Shown here: positions 43,340 to 53,372 of the stretch, piece after piece
Layout of the letters: the number at the start of each line of letters is the position of its first letter
Position numbering within the stretch: position 1 is the first letter of the stretch
From: Paraphoma chrysanthemicola
Taxonomy: Eukaryota; Ascomycota; Dothideomycetes; Pleosporales; Phaeosphaeriaceae
Length of the DNA: 64,000 bases
Assembly: GCA_020744225.1 (NCBI GenBank)
Contig: JAGMWG010000009.1
Location: forward strand, 124,001-188,000
Direction of reading: 5' to 3'
Notes under the pieces: generated by a model
Told to the model about the DNA's origin: nothing
The model's input: only the letters and a program-made list of their open reading frames with translations
Databases searched by the model: none
Translations under genes and position numbers: made by a program

Positions 43340-44105
43340 TCTCACTTACAAATTCGATTTATTTCGAGCATATGTAGGTAGCGTTTGTTGGAGTGTGAGT
43401 CTTGGCACACCAATGCTAAGGGAGTATTATACTCCCAAACCACATACCCCAATCACTCCAATATGTAATCCACAAACCCGCAGTTGAACTCTTGTTCCGG
43501 TCCATTTTAAGTCTGCATCTTTTGTTGCGCACGAATGCGCAAGGCCGGATAGCCTCAGTAAAATACATGTCGATGAGGGAACAATGGCAATGAATTTGTA
43601 CAGGCTGAACATGATAAGAAATACTAAATAATTAAAAAGGAAGAGAATCCTCATCACTAAGCCCCGTCGTAAATGCACCAAACAAGAAAGAAAAGTAAGT
43701 TCGACTAGGTTTCAGTCGAACTCCTTTATTACGAAATGATACAGGTTAGCTATAATATTTACGTACGAGAGAGTATAACCCATTTTCGTTACACAGCATC
43801 TGTTACACAAAAGTTCAGCAACACGTGGCTTATTGACCTCTTCTGGCTATCGCTCGATTGTAGAGGACTTCAAGTAATGGATTGCTGGCAACTGACATGT
43901 AGGTGTGCTATCGTTCAGTGCACGGTTGGACAATTGTTTATATTTTCAAAGCTCAACAAGATCATTATTAGATGATTCTATCCTCCTTCTTTTGACATGC
44001 CAAATCGTCGCTTTCCGTTGCCCAGAACTTCCCTTCGAACTGTCGTCCTACCCGCCAATACCCATTTCCGCCCCATCCACAACTAATCACCAAAAAAATC
44101 CCAAG
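43340..44105. other. intergenic, AT-rich, with tRNA-like fragment
   Basis: No gene seen. It holds the tRNA-like 5' half at 43401-43450 and otherwise AT-rich sequence with short frames. Confidence 0.55.
43401..43450 (-). repeat. second copy of the tRNA-like 5' half
   Basis: On the minus strand the sequence matches the first tRNA-like element from the acceptor strand to the anticodon loop, sharing TATAATACTCCCTTAGCAT exactly. It lacks the 3' half of the anticodon stem and the T-arm. On the plus strand it also forms an 8-bp inverted repeat around GGGAGTATTATACTCCC. Confidence 0.55.
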
Positions 44106-44915
44106 CTATCCACAGAAGTTTTCCTCCCAGTCCTCCTCCCACTCTTCCACGCTCTGCAAAGTCATGCGCGTGGAGCGCAGGTTCCGCCTTGCCGTGTAAT
44201 CCAGCAGCGCCTGATACGTCCCTTGTGTGAAATGATACGAACCCGGATTGATGTTGAGAATGAAAGTCTTGACGCAGATGCGCTTGGTGAGCATGGCGGC
44301 AATGTCGATCCCGTGGGACACCTCGCCAAGCGGGAATCGGGCTGCGTCTTTCTTTATGCTTAGGGCTATGTAAAGTTCCTTTTCGGCGAAAGTCTGGCGG
44401 AGATACGCTGCTGCGCATTTGTTCACGAACATGAAGAAGGCTGATTGAGCGTGTGTGTTGGCCAAATCGTGTAGAAAGTTGCGGGACGCTGAATTGGTTG
44501 CGGATAGTGTGGATGTGATGTGCCGAATATGTGACAGCAGGTTGCCGAGACATTCGAACAGGTTCAGCGCTGTAGGGCTTCACGGGAAGCCATTGCACTT
44601 GACAATCAGCCGTGTTGGATCCGTGCAAGGCTGTTGAAGCTTGAGCACAAAAGTGTCCATCGCCTCGTCGCGGATCTGACGGCATGTCGCGAGGAGCGAG
44701 CAAGAGACCGATTTCGTCACTAGCACGATCTCTTCGCCGATACATGGGAAGGAATGGAATGTGTGATGTCGTGTCGTTGCTTCTGAGAACTTAGATTAGC
44801 CTGTGCCGAGGTGACTGCCTTTCATTGAGGTCCAGAGCTTACTCGTGACTTCCTTGTAAACCATCAAGCGAAGCTCTGCAGGCAGATCAAGGAAGCGGAA
44901 GGGTTGAGCAGGCAT
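44106..44915 (-). pseudogene. F-box/2EXR-like family, copy 8 (in-frame TGA)
   Basis: Exon 1 starts at the ATG at 44915 (M-P-A-Q-P-F-R-F-L-D-L-P-A-E-L-R-L-M-V-Y-K). A 60-nt intron (44842-44783, GTAAGC, CTAAT branch, CAG) leads in phase to exon 2, which has S-L-L-A-T-C-R-Q-I-R-D-E-A-M and R-L-I-V-K-C. The frame then meets a TGA at 44580-44582 and continues in the same frame for 157 codons to the end, including L-L-S-H-I-R-H-I-T-S and a C-terminal E-E-W-E-E-D-W. The TGA would be CGA (Arg) with one C-to-T change. No acceptable intron spans it. A truncated product of about 110 residues carrying only the signature would be possible. Best read as a recent pseudogene or an assembly error. Confidence 0.7.
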
Positions 44916-45325
44916 ACTGGCGGCAGTAATTGCTCTCTCCAATACTGTGAAGGTGTGCAAATGATCATGTCAGAGAAGAGGCAGTGGTGTGTTGGTGAGA
45001 GAAGTTCATCTTGAGGCGGCAGCTGCACGCTCGAGCCTACCGGTACCATCTGCTTGGTCCTCAACAAGTCGTGACCGAATCCAGCGTATCGGTGGAAACG
45101 TCATAAAGGACTGAATCCGGCTCACGGTACCAAGAATTGCACTGACGAGGCAGTATTCTATGCAAGCCAAATGAGATTGTCGAAAAGTTGTGGTAGATTC
45201 AGTATATGCTAACGTGTCCAGAGGACGTGGTATCTTTCTTTTCCGCGCTGCCGCAATGGCAGCGAAATGCCCAAACGCCATGAAATGCAAACATTGTCAA
45301 ACGCCAATATCCGTAAAGTCGTAAA
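44916..45325. other. intergenic, no gene seen
   Basis: Holds the promoter of copy 8 and the 3' end of the DUF2423 gene; a 94-codon minus-strand frame has no support. Confidence 0.55.
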
Positions 45326-45983
45326 TCATCGTCGCTTGTTGACGCGGCCGCCGGTGAAGGGCTTCAGGGCGCCTTTGCCTCGCGAGGCCGGGAAGGTCAT
45401 CTTATTCTGCGGCTTCCGGCGCTGCTGCTTCTTCGACATGCTCTTGTCCTTGTTGGACCTCTTCTTGGGTGTGGCCTTTGCGGCGCCATCGACGTCCATG
45501 TCTGTCAGGTCACTGTTAGCCTTTGATTCTCACTCAACCAGTGTGGTGGAAGCGGGTCAAAGGCGAACTTGAGGTCTCCGTCCTCGTTGAAGCCGACAAT
45601 GTCAGAGCATAGCCCTAGGTAGAAGCAGAGATTCCGTATCTCGCAGTTCTCTTGTGCAGCATCTGTGTTGGAGGAGGTGGGATCGGACAGGGAGCGCGGA
45701 ATGGGAGCAGTCAGAACTGACGAACCTTTGGCGAAGTCATCCTCCTTGGTTGCCTCGGTGGTAGTAGCTGGGATAGTCAGAAAATGTACGAAAGGTAAGA
45801 GGAACACGACTCACAATCTTCTGCGGTGTCCATCTCGGTCTTCTCGGGCTTGGGTTGCCGAATCGTCTCGAGCAGCTTCGCGTGGATGCGCTCAGCGCGG
45901 GCTTTTTCGACGGGACCGAATACTCGAGCGCGCAGCTTGGTGTGGTTCACCTTTTTGCTGCTTGCACGTGCGCTTTTGGCCAT
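45326..45983 (-). CDS. DUF2423 small basic protein (YBL028C-like)
   Basis: Exons 45983-45815, 45767-45726 and 45501-45326 give 128 residues. The N-terminus M-A-K-S-A-R-A-S-S-K-K, then V-F-G-P-V-E-K-A-R-A-E-R and K-L-L-E, is the DUF2423 domain found in yeast YBL028C (106 residues). The C-terminus is very basic (K-K-Q-Q-R-R-K-P-Q-N-K and R-V-N-K-R-R). YBL028C is nucleolar in yeast and linked to large-subunit assembly; a role there is inferred. The second intron (45725-45502, 224 nt) has a weak GTTCGT 5' site, so that junction is less certain, although it gives a natural F-A-K-D-M-D-V-D join. It diverges from the SUMO ligase. Confidence 0.8.
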
Positions 45984-46540
45984 TGTAGCGAAGTGTGTGT
46001 CGGTTCGCAGTGGGCGTTTGGTGTGTGTAAGCGCGGCTTGGGGCGACAATTGCTGGAGACGCTGGGTGAAGCTGGGCGGAGGGGAAAAGTCGAGGCGTGG
46101 AAATTTTGGTGGCGGCCGGGGCTAAGGGCTCTAATCGATTGCTCGCCCGTGCACGGGTGCTCGTCGCCTAGTGACGCTGACTTTGCGACGACAAGCTGTG
46201 GAAGCACACGCGCGAGAGCCGCCGGGCCCGTCGACGGCGATATAACCTCTCCCGTCGCACTGAGACGCTGCTTGCTGTCTGCCTGTGTCTGCGCCGTGTC
46301 AGCGCTGCCCGTGTAGTGTGTCACCTTCTGGGAAGTCGCGATTAACGTCGGACCGCAGGAAACAGCAACCTCAGACGCCCACAGATATTGCCCCCCTTCA
46401 CGCCCTCTCTCACCCTCTGTCGCCCGCTAGAAGGCCCTGTAGCAGCAGCCCCCAATGCTCCGCCAAACACATATATTCTGGTAGCGCCAACTCGACTTCC
46501 ACCACCCCGGCCCTACTTCGACCCGCGCCTGCCACCCGCC
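45984..46540. promoter_or_regulatory. divergent promoter region of DUF2423 gene and SUMO ligase
   Basis: 557 bp between start codons, strongly C/T- or G/A-rich toward each gene. Frames within it are low-complexity and unsupported. Confidence 0.5.
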
Positions 46541-48676
46541 ATGGCATCGAGCGTGCAGCAGCTGGCTGCCACCATAACAGAGCGCTCCAGGACGCTGATC
46601 AACAACGACCTGAAGAAGATATGCAAGGAAGAGGGCACCTCGCAAACCGGAAATAAGGCTGCGCTGCAGAGCCGAGTCATTCAGCGTAAGTGTGCCCGCG
46701 GCGACACACATGTGGTGCTGGTTCTCGCGCCGGACTAACCTCACCCTCACCAGTCATTAATCATGCCGTCTCGAGGAACGATGCAGAAACATTGCGGCGG
46801 CTGCAGTACCGCGTGCAACACCACGGCGAAGCACCTCCGCCCGCCGCCAGCAGCAGCCCCGCCGCTCCTTCCTACGCCCAACCACGCGCACCTTCCGCCA
46901 ACGGATACAGCATGACCAACGGCTACCAGAGCAACGCATCGTATCCTACATATTCGCAGCCCCCAATGCAGTCCCGTACGCCTCTCCTTTCGCACCACTG
47001 ACCCGGACACGGAACTAAAAGTGACCAGGACAACCGTACTTCTTCAAGGACAGTCCCTTCTTCGAGATCCGCGAGCTTCTGATGAGTAATATTACGTTGG
47101 AAGGTGAGAGCATCCCTTCGTTGTGCGCGAGCCAGCCTGACCTCTGCAGCCTCGCCGAGCCATCGCCAAAACTGCTCACGAAACCTCATTCTGAACGACG
47201 CCCAGTGCGCTCGCCTCAAGTCGGACCAATCGCTGCGACTGCTCTTGTTTGGTGCGCTGGATCAGCCAATTAACCACTTTACGCGCCTAGACATTGCTTT
47301 TCCGTCGCAGATCGAAGTGCGCATCAACACTGACGAAATCAAAGCCAACTTCAAGGGCCTGAAGAACAAGCCGGGGTCCACACGCCCCGCTGACATTACT
47401 GATCAAGTGCGCAAGAGCCCTGCCAACTATCGCAACACCATCCAGGTGACTTATGCCTTGACGCAAAAGGCAAGTGAGCCACAGGAGGTTTCTTATCCCC
47501 AGTCTTGCTCTCTCCCAAGAATTGCGTGCTGACAGCAAACCCTAGAAGTACAGCCTCTTCATCTACATGGTGAAGAAATTCTCTGTTGGTGAACTGACGC
47601 AGCGCATCAAGCAACGCAATGTGATAACCAGGCAGTCGGTTCTCAGTGAGATGGTGAAGAAGGCCAATGATCCCGACATCGAAGTTGGTTCGAGCGTGAT
47701 GTCGTTGAAGGACCCAATCTCTACCCTGCGCATCACCACACCCGTCAGGTCGACAGTGTGCACCCACAATCAGTGCTTCGACGCTGAGTCATTCCTGCAG
47801 CTCCAGGAGCAGGCACCCACTTGGACATGTCCGATCTGCAACAAGACCATATCGTACGAGGGCCTTGCTGTGGATCAGTACGTCGAGGAGATCCTCAGCA
47901 AAGTCCGGAACGCAGACCAGGTCACCATTCAGCCCAACGGACAGTGGTCGACGGAAAAGGACCCATCGCCGCCGAGGAGAAACGGGTACAGCGCACACGA
48001 TGACAGTGACGATGATCTCATCGAAGTCACCGACTATCGTGATCGTGTCACAGCCATTAAGAGCGAGGCTGCGCCTACGCCCGTCTCCCTCAACACGCCG
48101 CCACTGCCTTCTCGAGACTCATCGACAGCCCCGCGATCCGGAAATAAGAGGACGTCAGAGGTGGTTGACTTGACACTGAGCGACGATGATGAGCCGGTGA
48201 GGCCAGCCAAGAAGGTAGCGTACACTGCCCCTAGCAGCCTCCCAGACCCATCCCGCCGGTATCAGTTACCTCCTGTGTCGCATCCTGCAGCGCATAGTCG
48301 GCCATTGCCACCTATCTATCAGAGCCCACACTCCAATTCTCGGCATGAGTATCCTCGACCACCATCTACACCGCCGGATCGGCCCAGATATGATTCTTAT
48401 AGGCCACCGCCACCAAACGCCCGGCCTGGTTTTCCTGGACCAGGGACGTCTCAATATCCTACGTACCTCGGCTCCTCCCCTTGATTTTCATGTGTTGCGA
48501 TCTTTTGTACTTTCATTCATGTATGATAGCTAACCTTCTTATGGCTCCACAGGGTAGGCGTAGAGCCAGAACGAGGGCCAGAGCCGGAATTGCTACTCCC
48601 GAAACCCCCTAGCAACACCTTACAGAGGCTTCGGAATATGGTCGCAGGTCTTCGCAGGAGAAATCCGTGGGACTGA
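46541..48676 (+). CDS. SAP/PINIT/SP-RING SUMO E3 ligase (Siz/PIAS type)
   Basis: Six exons: 46541-46685, 46754-46975, 47029-47103, 47150-47469, 47546-48462, 48553-48676; 600 residues. A SAP-like N-terminus (about residues 15-55, D-L-K-K-I-C-K-E-E-G) is followed by a P/S/Y-rich linker. The PINIT domain runs from P-Y-F-F-K-D-S-P-F-F to about residue 270. The SP-RING is C-T-H-N-Q-C-F-D and T-W-T-C-P-I-C. A candidate SIM (E-V-V-D-L-T-L-S-D-D-D) and a proline-rich tail follow. It transfers SUMO from Ubc9 to nuclear targets. Intron 4 (47470-47545) begins GCAAGT: only this GC-AG choice keeps the frame. The last exon gives a natural end (R-R-R-N-P-W-D); without splicing the frame stops at 48484. Confidence 0.9.
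47470..47545 (+). other. non-canonical GC-AG intron
   Basis: 76-nt intron inside the SUMO ligase gene. The 5' site is AAG|GCAAGT and the 3' end is CCTAG. The nearby GT site four bases downstream would put the next exon out of frame. Confidence 0.7.
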
Positions 48677-49193
48677 TTTCTCCCTTTCTCTTTTCATTCC
48701 TCTCTTCATTAGCGCGAGGCGTTTGGGACGGCATCTGATAGCCATCTATGGATCACGGCGCTCGTCAGGACAGGATATTTGGGATACCATCGCATGCATT
48801 TTGTCGGGACTGGAAATCGGGTAGAGGCTCGGTTCATGCCAGCGAGGAATGAGGCAGAGTACAAAGGGTGCAAGGAACAATGCAGCGCAAAGCTGTGCTT
48901 GTGGAGGAGACACATGAATGTGAGCAGCTCAACCGCTCAAGTAATACAAAATCTCAAGCAGTTCATTACCATATCCTTGAATGTGGAAATAATTGGCGTG
49001 GTTCCCAGTGTATAGCTGTCATCATGCCCAAATGGGCACACTCGAGAAGGGTATCTACATGTGACAGTGAGGCTAAGCTCGTGGCTCTCAAAGTGCAAGT
49101 CTCGCAGCAAAGTGCGATGTTCAACATACAGCCTCGAGCCACACATAAGCTAAAACGAGCCGAACTCTACACTCAAACACTTTCGATGTGCCT
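48677..49193. other. convergent intergenic region
   Basis: Holds the 3' ends of the SUMO ligase and of the SIM-like protein gene. No gene supported. Confidence 0.6.
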
Positions 49194-51275
49194 TCAGTCA
49201 ATTACAATCGCTTCCTCCCGCTGCGTGCTTGATAACCCAACCGCACGCTTATCCCGCTGCGTCCCTGATCCTCCCGCTCCTCCACTATCGTCATCCTCAT
49301 CATCCGAAATCACAACCACCTCATGCTGCGACGGCCTATCCGGCCTCCTCAACGCCTCAGGACTAAACGTCGTCCTCATAAGCACAGCCAAATAATCGCA
49401 AAACGTACTCGGATCCGGCGACCCTTCTTGCAAACACTTCTGCAGCTCACTTAACCGCCACTCTTGCGGCTCGACGCGGAAATAATTATCGCACAACCAC
49501 CAACACAAGAAGAGTTTTGTAAACACAACGATTTTGGACATGTCGCGTGGCAAGACGCCGTGGATTTTCGTCTCGTTGGCCGCAAACATGGTGATGCATG
49601 CGGGGATTTCGCGGATCATGTCTGCTTTGCCGACGGTGTGGAGACGCGTGCGGATTGTTTCGAGAGTGGAGTGCGAGAGGTCGAGGAGGGCTTTTGTGAT
49701 GATGCGTTTGCGGTCGGAGGTGGCGATTAGGTCGGCCCAGCGCCAGCGGCGGGCGGTGGCGATGGAGGCGAGTTCGGGGGAGGAGTCGAGGTGGATGAGT
49801 GAGCGGGAGTGGGATTGGGATTGGGATGTGGCGGTGCGGGCTGTGGATTGTGGTGGTGGGGCGCTTGCTGGAGGTGAGGTTGGGTCTGCGATTACGGAGT
49901 CGGGAGTAAGGCGGGAGCTGGGTGATGGGGAGTGTTGGTGACCGATGGTTAGATCAGGCAGGGGAGAGTTGTCGACAAGGACGCTGTCTTGTTCGTCCTC
50001 GGAAGAATCGGGTGGTGTGCCTAGATCAATGACTTCTACAAGCTGTTGCGTCGGGCGTGCCAATAGCTGAGGTTCATGTGACGGTTGCTCGGCGTCGCGA
50101 TGGACACTCTCAGGGTGACTGGCGGTGGAGGTCTCATCGTCTTCTTCCGGCTCTAGACTGTATATACCAACCAAGTAATCGGAGAGCTCAATCTTATCGA
50201 TCGTTTCCTCAAGATTCCGGCACTGGCGACGAACAATATCCGCGTTGCTTCCAGGATCTTTTACAATCTCGTCGCAGAGCGTGCTCAGTCGCTGCTGATA
50301 GTAGGCGCTGTTCGTCTTGTGGCTTTCGATAAGCCCATGTCTCGTTCCATCGGCTTCTGCCTTTTCCCACGAAGCCAATGGATCGATCTCCTCGCCCTTT
50401 TGAGCCTCTTTCTCAAGTGACCAGGTGTTGGTAAAGTGGTCTATTTGCTCATTTATGATGGCCACAACCTCGTCACTGGTCAACTTTACTCGACTCGGAG
50501 CTTTGCCCTTGCCTCGTGAAGGACCCGCAGCAGCATTGGGATCGTTTTCGACAGGCCCTTTTGAAATGTCTGCTTCATATGCAATGTCTAGCTCAGCTAG
50601 TTCGGGCTCCATCTCTTCCTGCTCGGCTTCTGCTGCTAAGTCCTCGTCGTCGCCCGAGGAATCATCGTCTGTCAATTCCTCTATCTCGATCGGTACCGCA
50701 TCAGACGGCTTGTTGGGTTCTGAGTCGCCCTGTTGATCCGCCTTCTGCCAGTGTAGCAAATAGTCGTACTCGCCAGAACCGTCCACTACGTTGCTTTGCA
50801 GGTCATTAGCCCACATATTGTAGTTCGGCTGAGGTGGTTGCCCCTCCGCTAGCAGTGGTGTCGTCGTTATATGCGTCAGCTTTTGACGCTTTCTACCATT
50901 TGCATCAAGCGTGTAAGTCGTGTGTAAAGTTGAGCTTGAAACGCTAGTCGTGCCGATACTGAGTGATCGAATTCCGGTAGTCGTCATGTGCTGTTTGTAT
51001 CCTTTGGAGCGGCTACGCAATTGCTCGATGACTGCTATCAACGCTAGCCTTTGACCTAAACTCTGGATCTTGAGCTCGGATCTGATGGTACTCGTGTCCA
51101 ACGCGCTCAAGAACGTTGCGCCTGTGATCTCCTGGTCGCGAAGCTCATTCTCTAGAGCTGCAAAGTCGGGGAAATCCTCCGCAGCGCAGTTTGTTGCCTT
51201 GTACACTACATCGGAACGACATAACTCAGCGATGAGGTCGTTGACGGTCCACGACCATGGGTCATTCGTGGCCAT
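49194..51275 (-). CDS. large acidic protein with SUMO-interaction-like motifs
   Basis: Intronless, 693 residues. Residues 5-90 form a SAM-like helical domain (W-S-W-T-V-N-D-L-I-A-E-L-C, then F-L-S-A-L-D, L-G-Q-R-L-A-L-I). A middle conserved block (D-E-V-V-A-I-I-N-E-Q-I) and a C-terminal helical block (W-A-D-L-I, L-F-L-C-W-W-L-C-D-N-Y) remind me of N-terminal regions of fungal ARIP4/Rad54-like helicases, but no helicase domain follows. Four hydrophobic-acidic motifs look like SIMs: I-E-I-E-E-L-T-D-D-D, V-E-V-I-D-L, E-V-V-V-I-S-D-D-E-D-D-D and the terminal A-I-V-I-D. A nuclear, SUMO-reading role is inferred. It lies convergent to the SUMO ligase and divergent to glutathione synthetase. Confidence 0.7.
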   Translation of the reverse strand: MATNDPWSWTVNDLIAELCRSDVVYKATNCAAEDFPDFAALENELRDQEITGATFLSALDTSTIRSELKIQSLGQRLALIAVIEQLRSRSKGYKQHMTTTGIRSLSIGTTSVSSSTLHTTYTLDANGRKRQKLTHITTTPLLAEGQPPQPNYNMWANDLQSNVVDGSGEYDYLLHWQKADQQGDSEPNKPSDAVPIEIEELTDDDSSGDDEDLAAEAEQEEMEPELAELDIAYEADISKGPVENDPNAAAGPSRGKGKAPSRVKLTSDEVVAIINEQIDHFTNTWSLEKEAQKGEEIDPLASWEKAEADGTRHGLIESHKTNSAYYQQRLSTLCDEIVKDPGSNADIVRRQCRNLEETIDKIELSDYLVGIYSLEPEEDDETSTASHPESVHRDAEQPSHEPQLLARPTQQLVEVIDLGTPPDSSEDEQDSVLVDNSPLPDLTIGHQHSPSPSSRLTPDSVIADPTSPPASAPPPQSTARTATSQSQSHSRSLIHLDSSPELASIATARRWRWADLIATSDRKRIITKALLDLSHSTLETIRTRLHTVGKADMIREIPACITMFAANETKIHGVLPRDMSKIVVFTKLFLCWWLCDNYFRVEPQEWRLSELQKCLQEGSPDPSTFCDYLAVLMRTTFSPEALRRPDRPSQHEVVVISDDEDDDSGGAGGSGTQRDKRAVGLSSTQREEAIVID

Positions 51276-51842
51276 GATCAGTCAAACTGTACGGAGACCA
51301 GACTATCGCCAACATGTATGATGTGGCATAGGCCTAGGGTATTCGACGCCGCGCAGGTGTATTGGTGAAGTGAGCACTGTGCAGGATGTCGTGTAGGCCA
51401 CCCGTTCCGGACGCGACAAACGCGACAGCACGTGATGTCGCGTCGAACGCTTCTTCACATTTGCAGTAATGATCTTCCAAACTCCTAGTAACAGTAACTT
51501 GAGCCAAAAACCGTCTAGAGAACACGAAGTTTTGATGACGTGATTGCGGCAGCTAAGACTCTGGCAGTCCGGCTTTCGGCGGGGCTGATGAGGAAATCGC
51601 AACCAGCTAGCGCGGGGATCAGATCTCGCATTTGTAAGTTTGCTCCACCAGGACAATCAAGCAAGCTCCATAGAAACTTGTACCTTTACTGTCTCTCTTA
51701 CCACAAGAGAATCCTCGCTGCATACAAGTACAACAACGGGATATTCGTCCTTGATTGCGTCAGAAGGACTCGCGACTGCAGGCTCTCCAAACAACGAATA
51801 AAGACAAGTCAATCTCAGCATATCCTAAGACTGACAAGGGCC
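51276..51842. promoter_or_regulatory. divergent promoter region of SIM-like gene and GSH2
   Basis: 567 bp between start codons. The glutathione synthetase frame stays open through most of it (from 51540) but that part lacks enzyme-like sequence and is taken as 5' leader. Confidence 0.5.
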
Positions 51843-53372
51843 ATGGAGTATCCGCCAGAACTGTCCAAGGAGGAGGAGAAGTACTTGCTCGACAATTTGA
51901 AAGATTGGTCAATCGCCCATGGTCTCGCGGTCCGACCTGCTCCAACCTTCATCCAGCCCTCTCAGGATCCATCCGGTGTGCTTGCAAGCACAGCCCCAGT
52001 CACACTTTTCCCAAGCCCATTTCCGCGGTCTTGCTTTGAGGAAGGTCTTGCCATACAGAATGCCTACAACGAGCTTTACTCGGCAATCGCGAGAGACGAG
52101 AAATGGCTGCAGAGCATCGTGGAAGAACTGGTCGATATTGACGACTTCGTGTCGAAACTATGGCAAACTCACCTTGCTGTGAAGAAGGAGGGATATGTTC
52201 AAGACCTTTCACTAGGGCTCTTCAGGTCAGACTACATGGTGCACAAAGACCCCAGTTTGTCCAATCCCGCGCCTGGCCTGAAACAAGTCGAATTCAATAC
52301 CATCGCGTCCTCGTTCGGCGGATTGTCGTCGCAGGTGTCTGCCCTGCACAACTATCTCCTCAACATCGACGCGTATCCTTGTTCCAGCTCCTCACCTATC
52401 AAAGCGGAGGCTTTGCGACAAAGCAAATCTGCTTCATCTCTAGCCAAAGGTTTAGCTGTCGCGCACAAGGCATACGGAGCTTCCAAAAATTCTCGTCCCC
52501 TTTGCGTCCTGTTCGTGGTACAAGATCCGGAACGAAATGTTTTCGACCAGAGACACCTCGAATATGCCTTGCTCGAAGAAAATGGTGTGCGATCTTTCAG
52601 GTTGCCTTTCGGTGAGACACTGTCCCACACGAAGCTGGATGTGGATCGAACACTCGTCTACACACCACCAAACTCCCCTTCGACTCCGTACGAAGTGACC
52701 ACAGTCTATTTCCGCGCAGGCTACTCACCCGACGATTATCCAAAGGAGCAGGACTGGGCCGCTCGTCTGCATCTGGAGAAGAGCCGAGCAATCAAATGTC
52801 CGAGCATTCTAACACATCTCGCAGGGTGCAAGAAAGTTCAACAAGTATTAGCCACCCCACATTCACCACACTTGAAGCGATTCCTGCCCGATGCCGAGGT
52901 TGCAGCGCGGGTATTGGCGACGTTTGCACCCATTTATCCGCTAGATAGCAGCGAAGCAGGCAAAGAAGCAAGAGGACTTGCAGCAGATTCTGCGTCAGCT
53001 TCTCGCTACGTTCTGAAACCTCAACGCGAGGGAGGTGGTAACAACATTTATCGAAAGGCCATCCCGCCGTTCCTCAAAAAGCTCCCTGAGACACATTGGC
53101 CCGCGTACATCCTGATGGAAATGATTGAGCCACCACCGCTGAAGAATGCGATCCTTCGCAACGGAGAGTTGCAGCGGGGAGGCGTCATTTGCGAGCTAGG
53201 AGTGTATGGAGTCTGTCTTTGGCGAGATGGTAGCGGAGCAGAGAAGAAGGGCGAGATCTTGGAGAGCTGGGAGGCGGGATACCTTCTCCGCACAAAAGGA
53301 GATCAGAGCGAGGAAGGAGGTGTCGCCGCCGGCTTTGGCGCGGTCGACAGTTGCTGCTTGGTGGACGGCTGA
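51843..53372 (+). CDS. GSH2: glutathione synthetase
   Basis: Intronless, 509 residues from M-E-Y-P-P-E-L. Eukaryotic glutathione synthetase features in order: L-F-P-S-P-F-P at the N-terminus, L-F-R-S-D-Y-M and K-Q-V-E-F-N-T-I-A-S-S-F-G-G-L (Mg-ATP and substrate residues), V-Y-F-R-A-G-Y, K-P-Q-R-E-G-G-G-N-N-I-Y (glycine-rich ATP lid) and a C-terminal A-A-G-F-G-A-V-D-S. It joins gamma-glutamylcysteine and glycine with ATP to make glutathione in the cytosol. Length is close to the usual 480-510. Upstream in-frame codons to 51540 are not included because the family begins at this Met. Confidence 0.96.
   Translation: MEYPPELSKEEEKYLLDNLKDWSIAHGLAVRPAPTFIQPSQDPSGVLASTAPVTLFPSPFPRSCFEEGLAIQNAYNELYSAIARDEKWLQSIVEELVDIDDFVSKLWQTHLAVKKEGYVQDLSLGLFRSDYMVHKDPSLSNPAPGLKQVEFNTIASSFGGLSSQVSALHNYLLNIDAYPCSSSSPIKAEALRQSKSASSLAKGLAVAHKAYGASKNSRPLCVLFVVQDPERNVFDQRHLEYALLEENGVRSFRLPFGETLSHTKLDVDRTLVYTPPNSPSTPYEVTTVYFRAGYSPDDYPKEQDWAARLHLEKSRAIKCPSILTHLAGCKKVQQVLATPHSPHLKRFLPDAEVAARVLATFAPIYPLDSSEAGKEARGLAADSASASRYVLKPQREGGGNNIYRKAIPPFLKKLPETHWPAYILMEMIEPPPLKNAILRNGELQRGGVICELGVYGVCLWRDGSGAEKKGEILESWEAGYLLRTKGDQSEEGGVAAGFGAVDSCCLVDG

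Noticed and set aside
44083..44745. 220-codon minus-strand frame over copy 8
   Set aside because: Out of phase with the family motifs; open by chance and lacks the signature.
51540..51842. N-terminal extension of glutathione synthetase
   Set aside because: Open frame but no enzyme-like sequence; the usual family start is at 51843.
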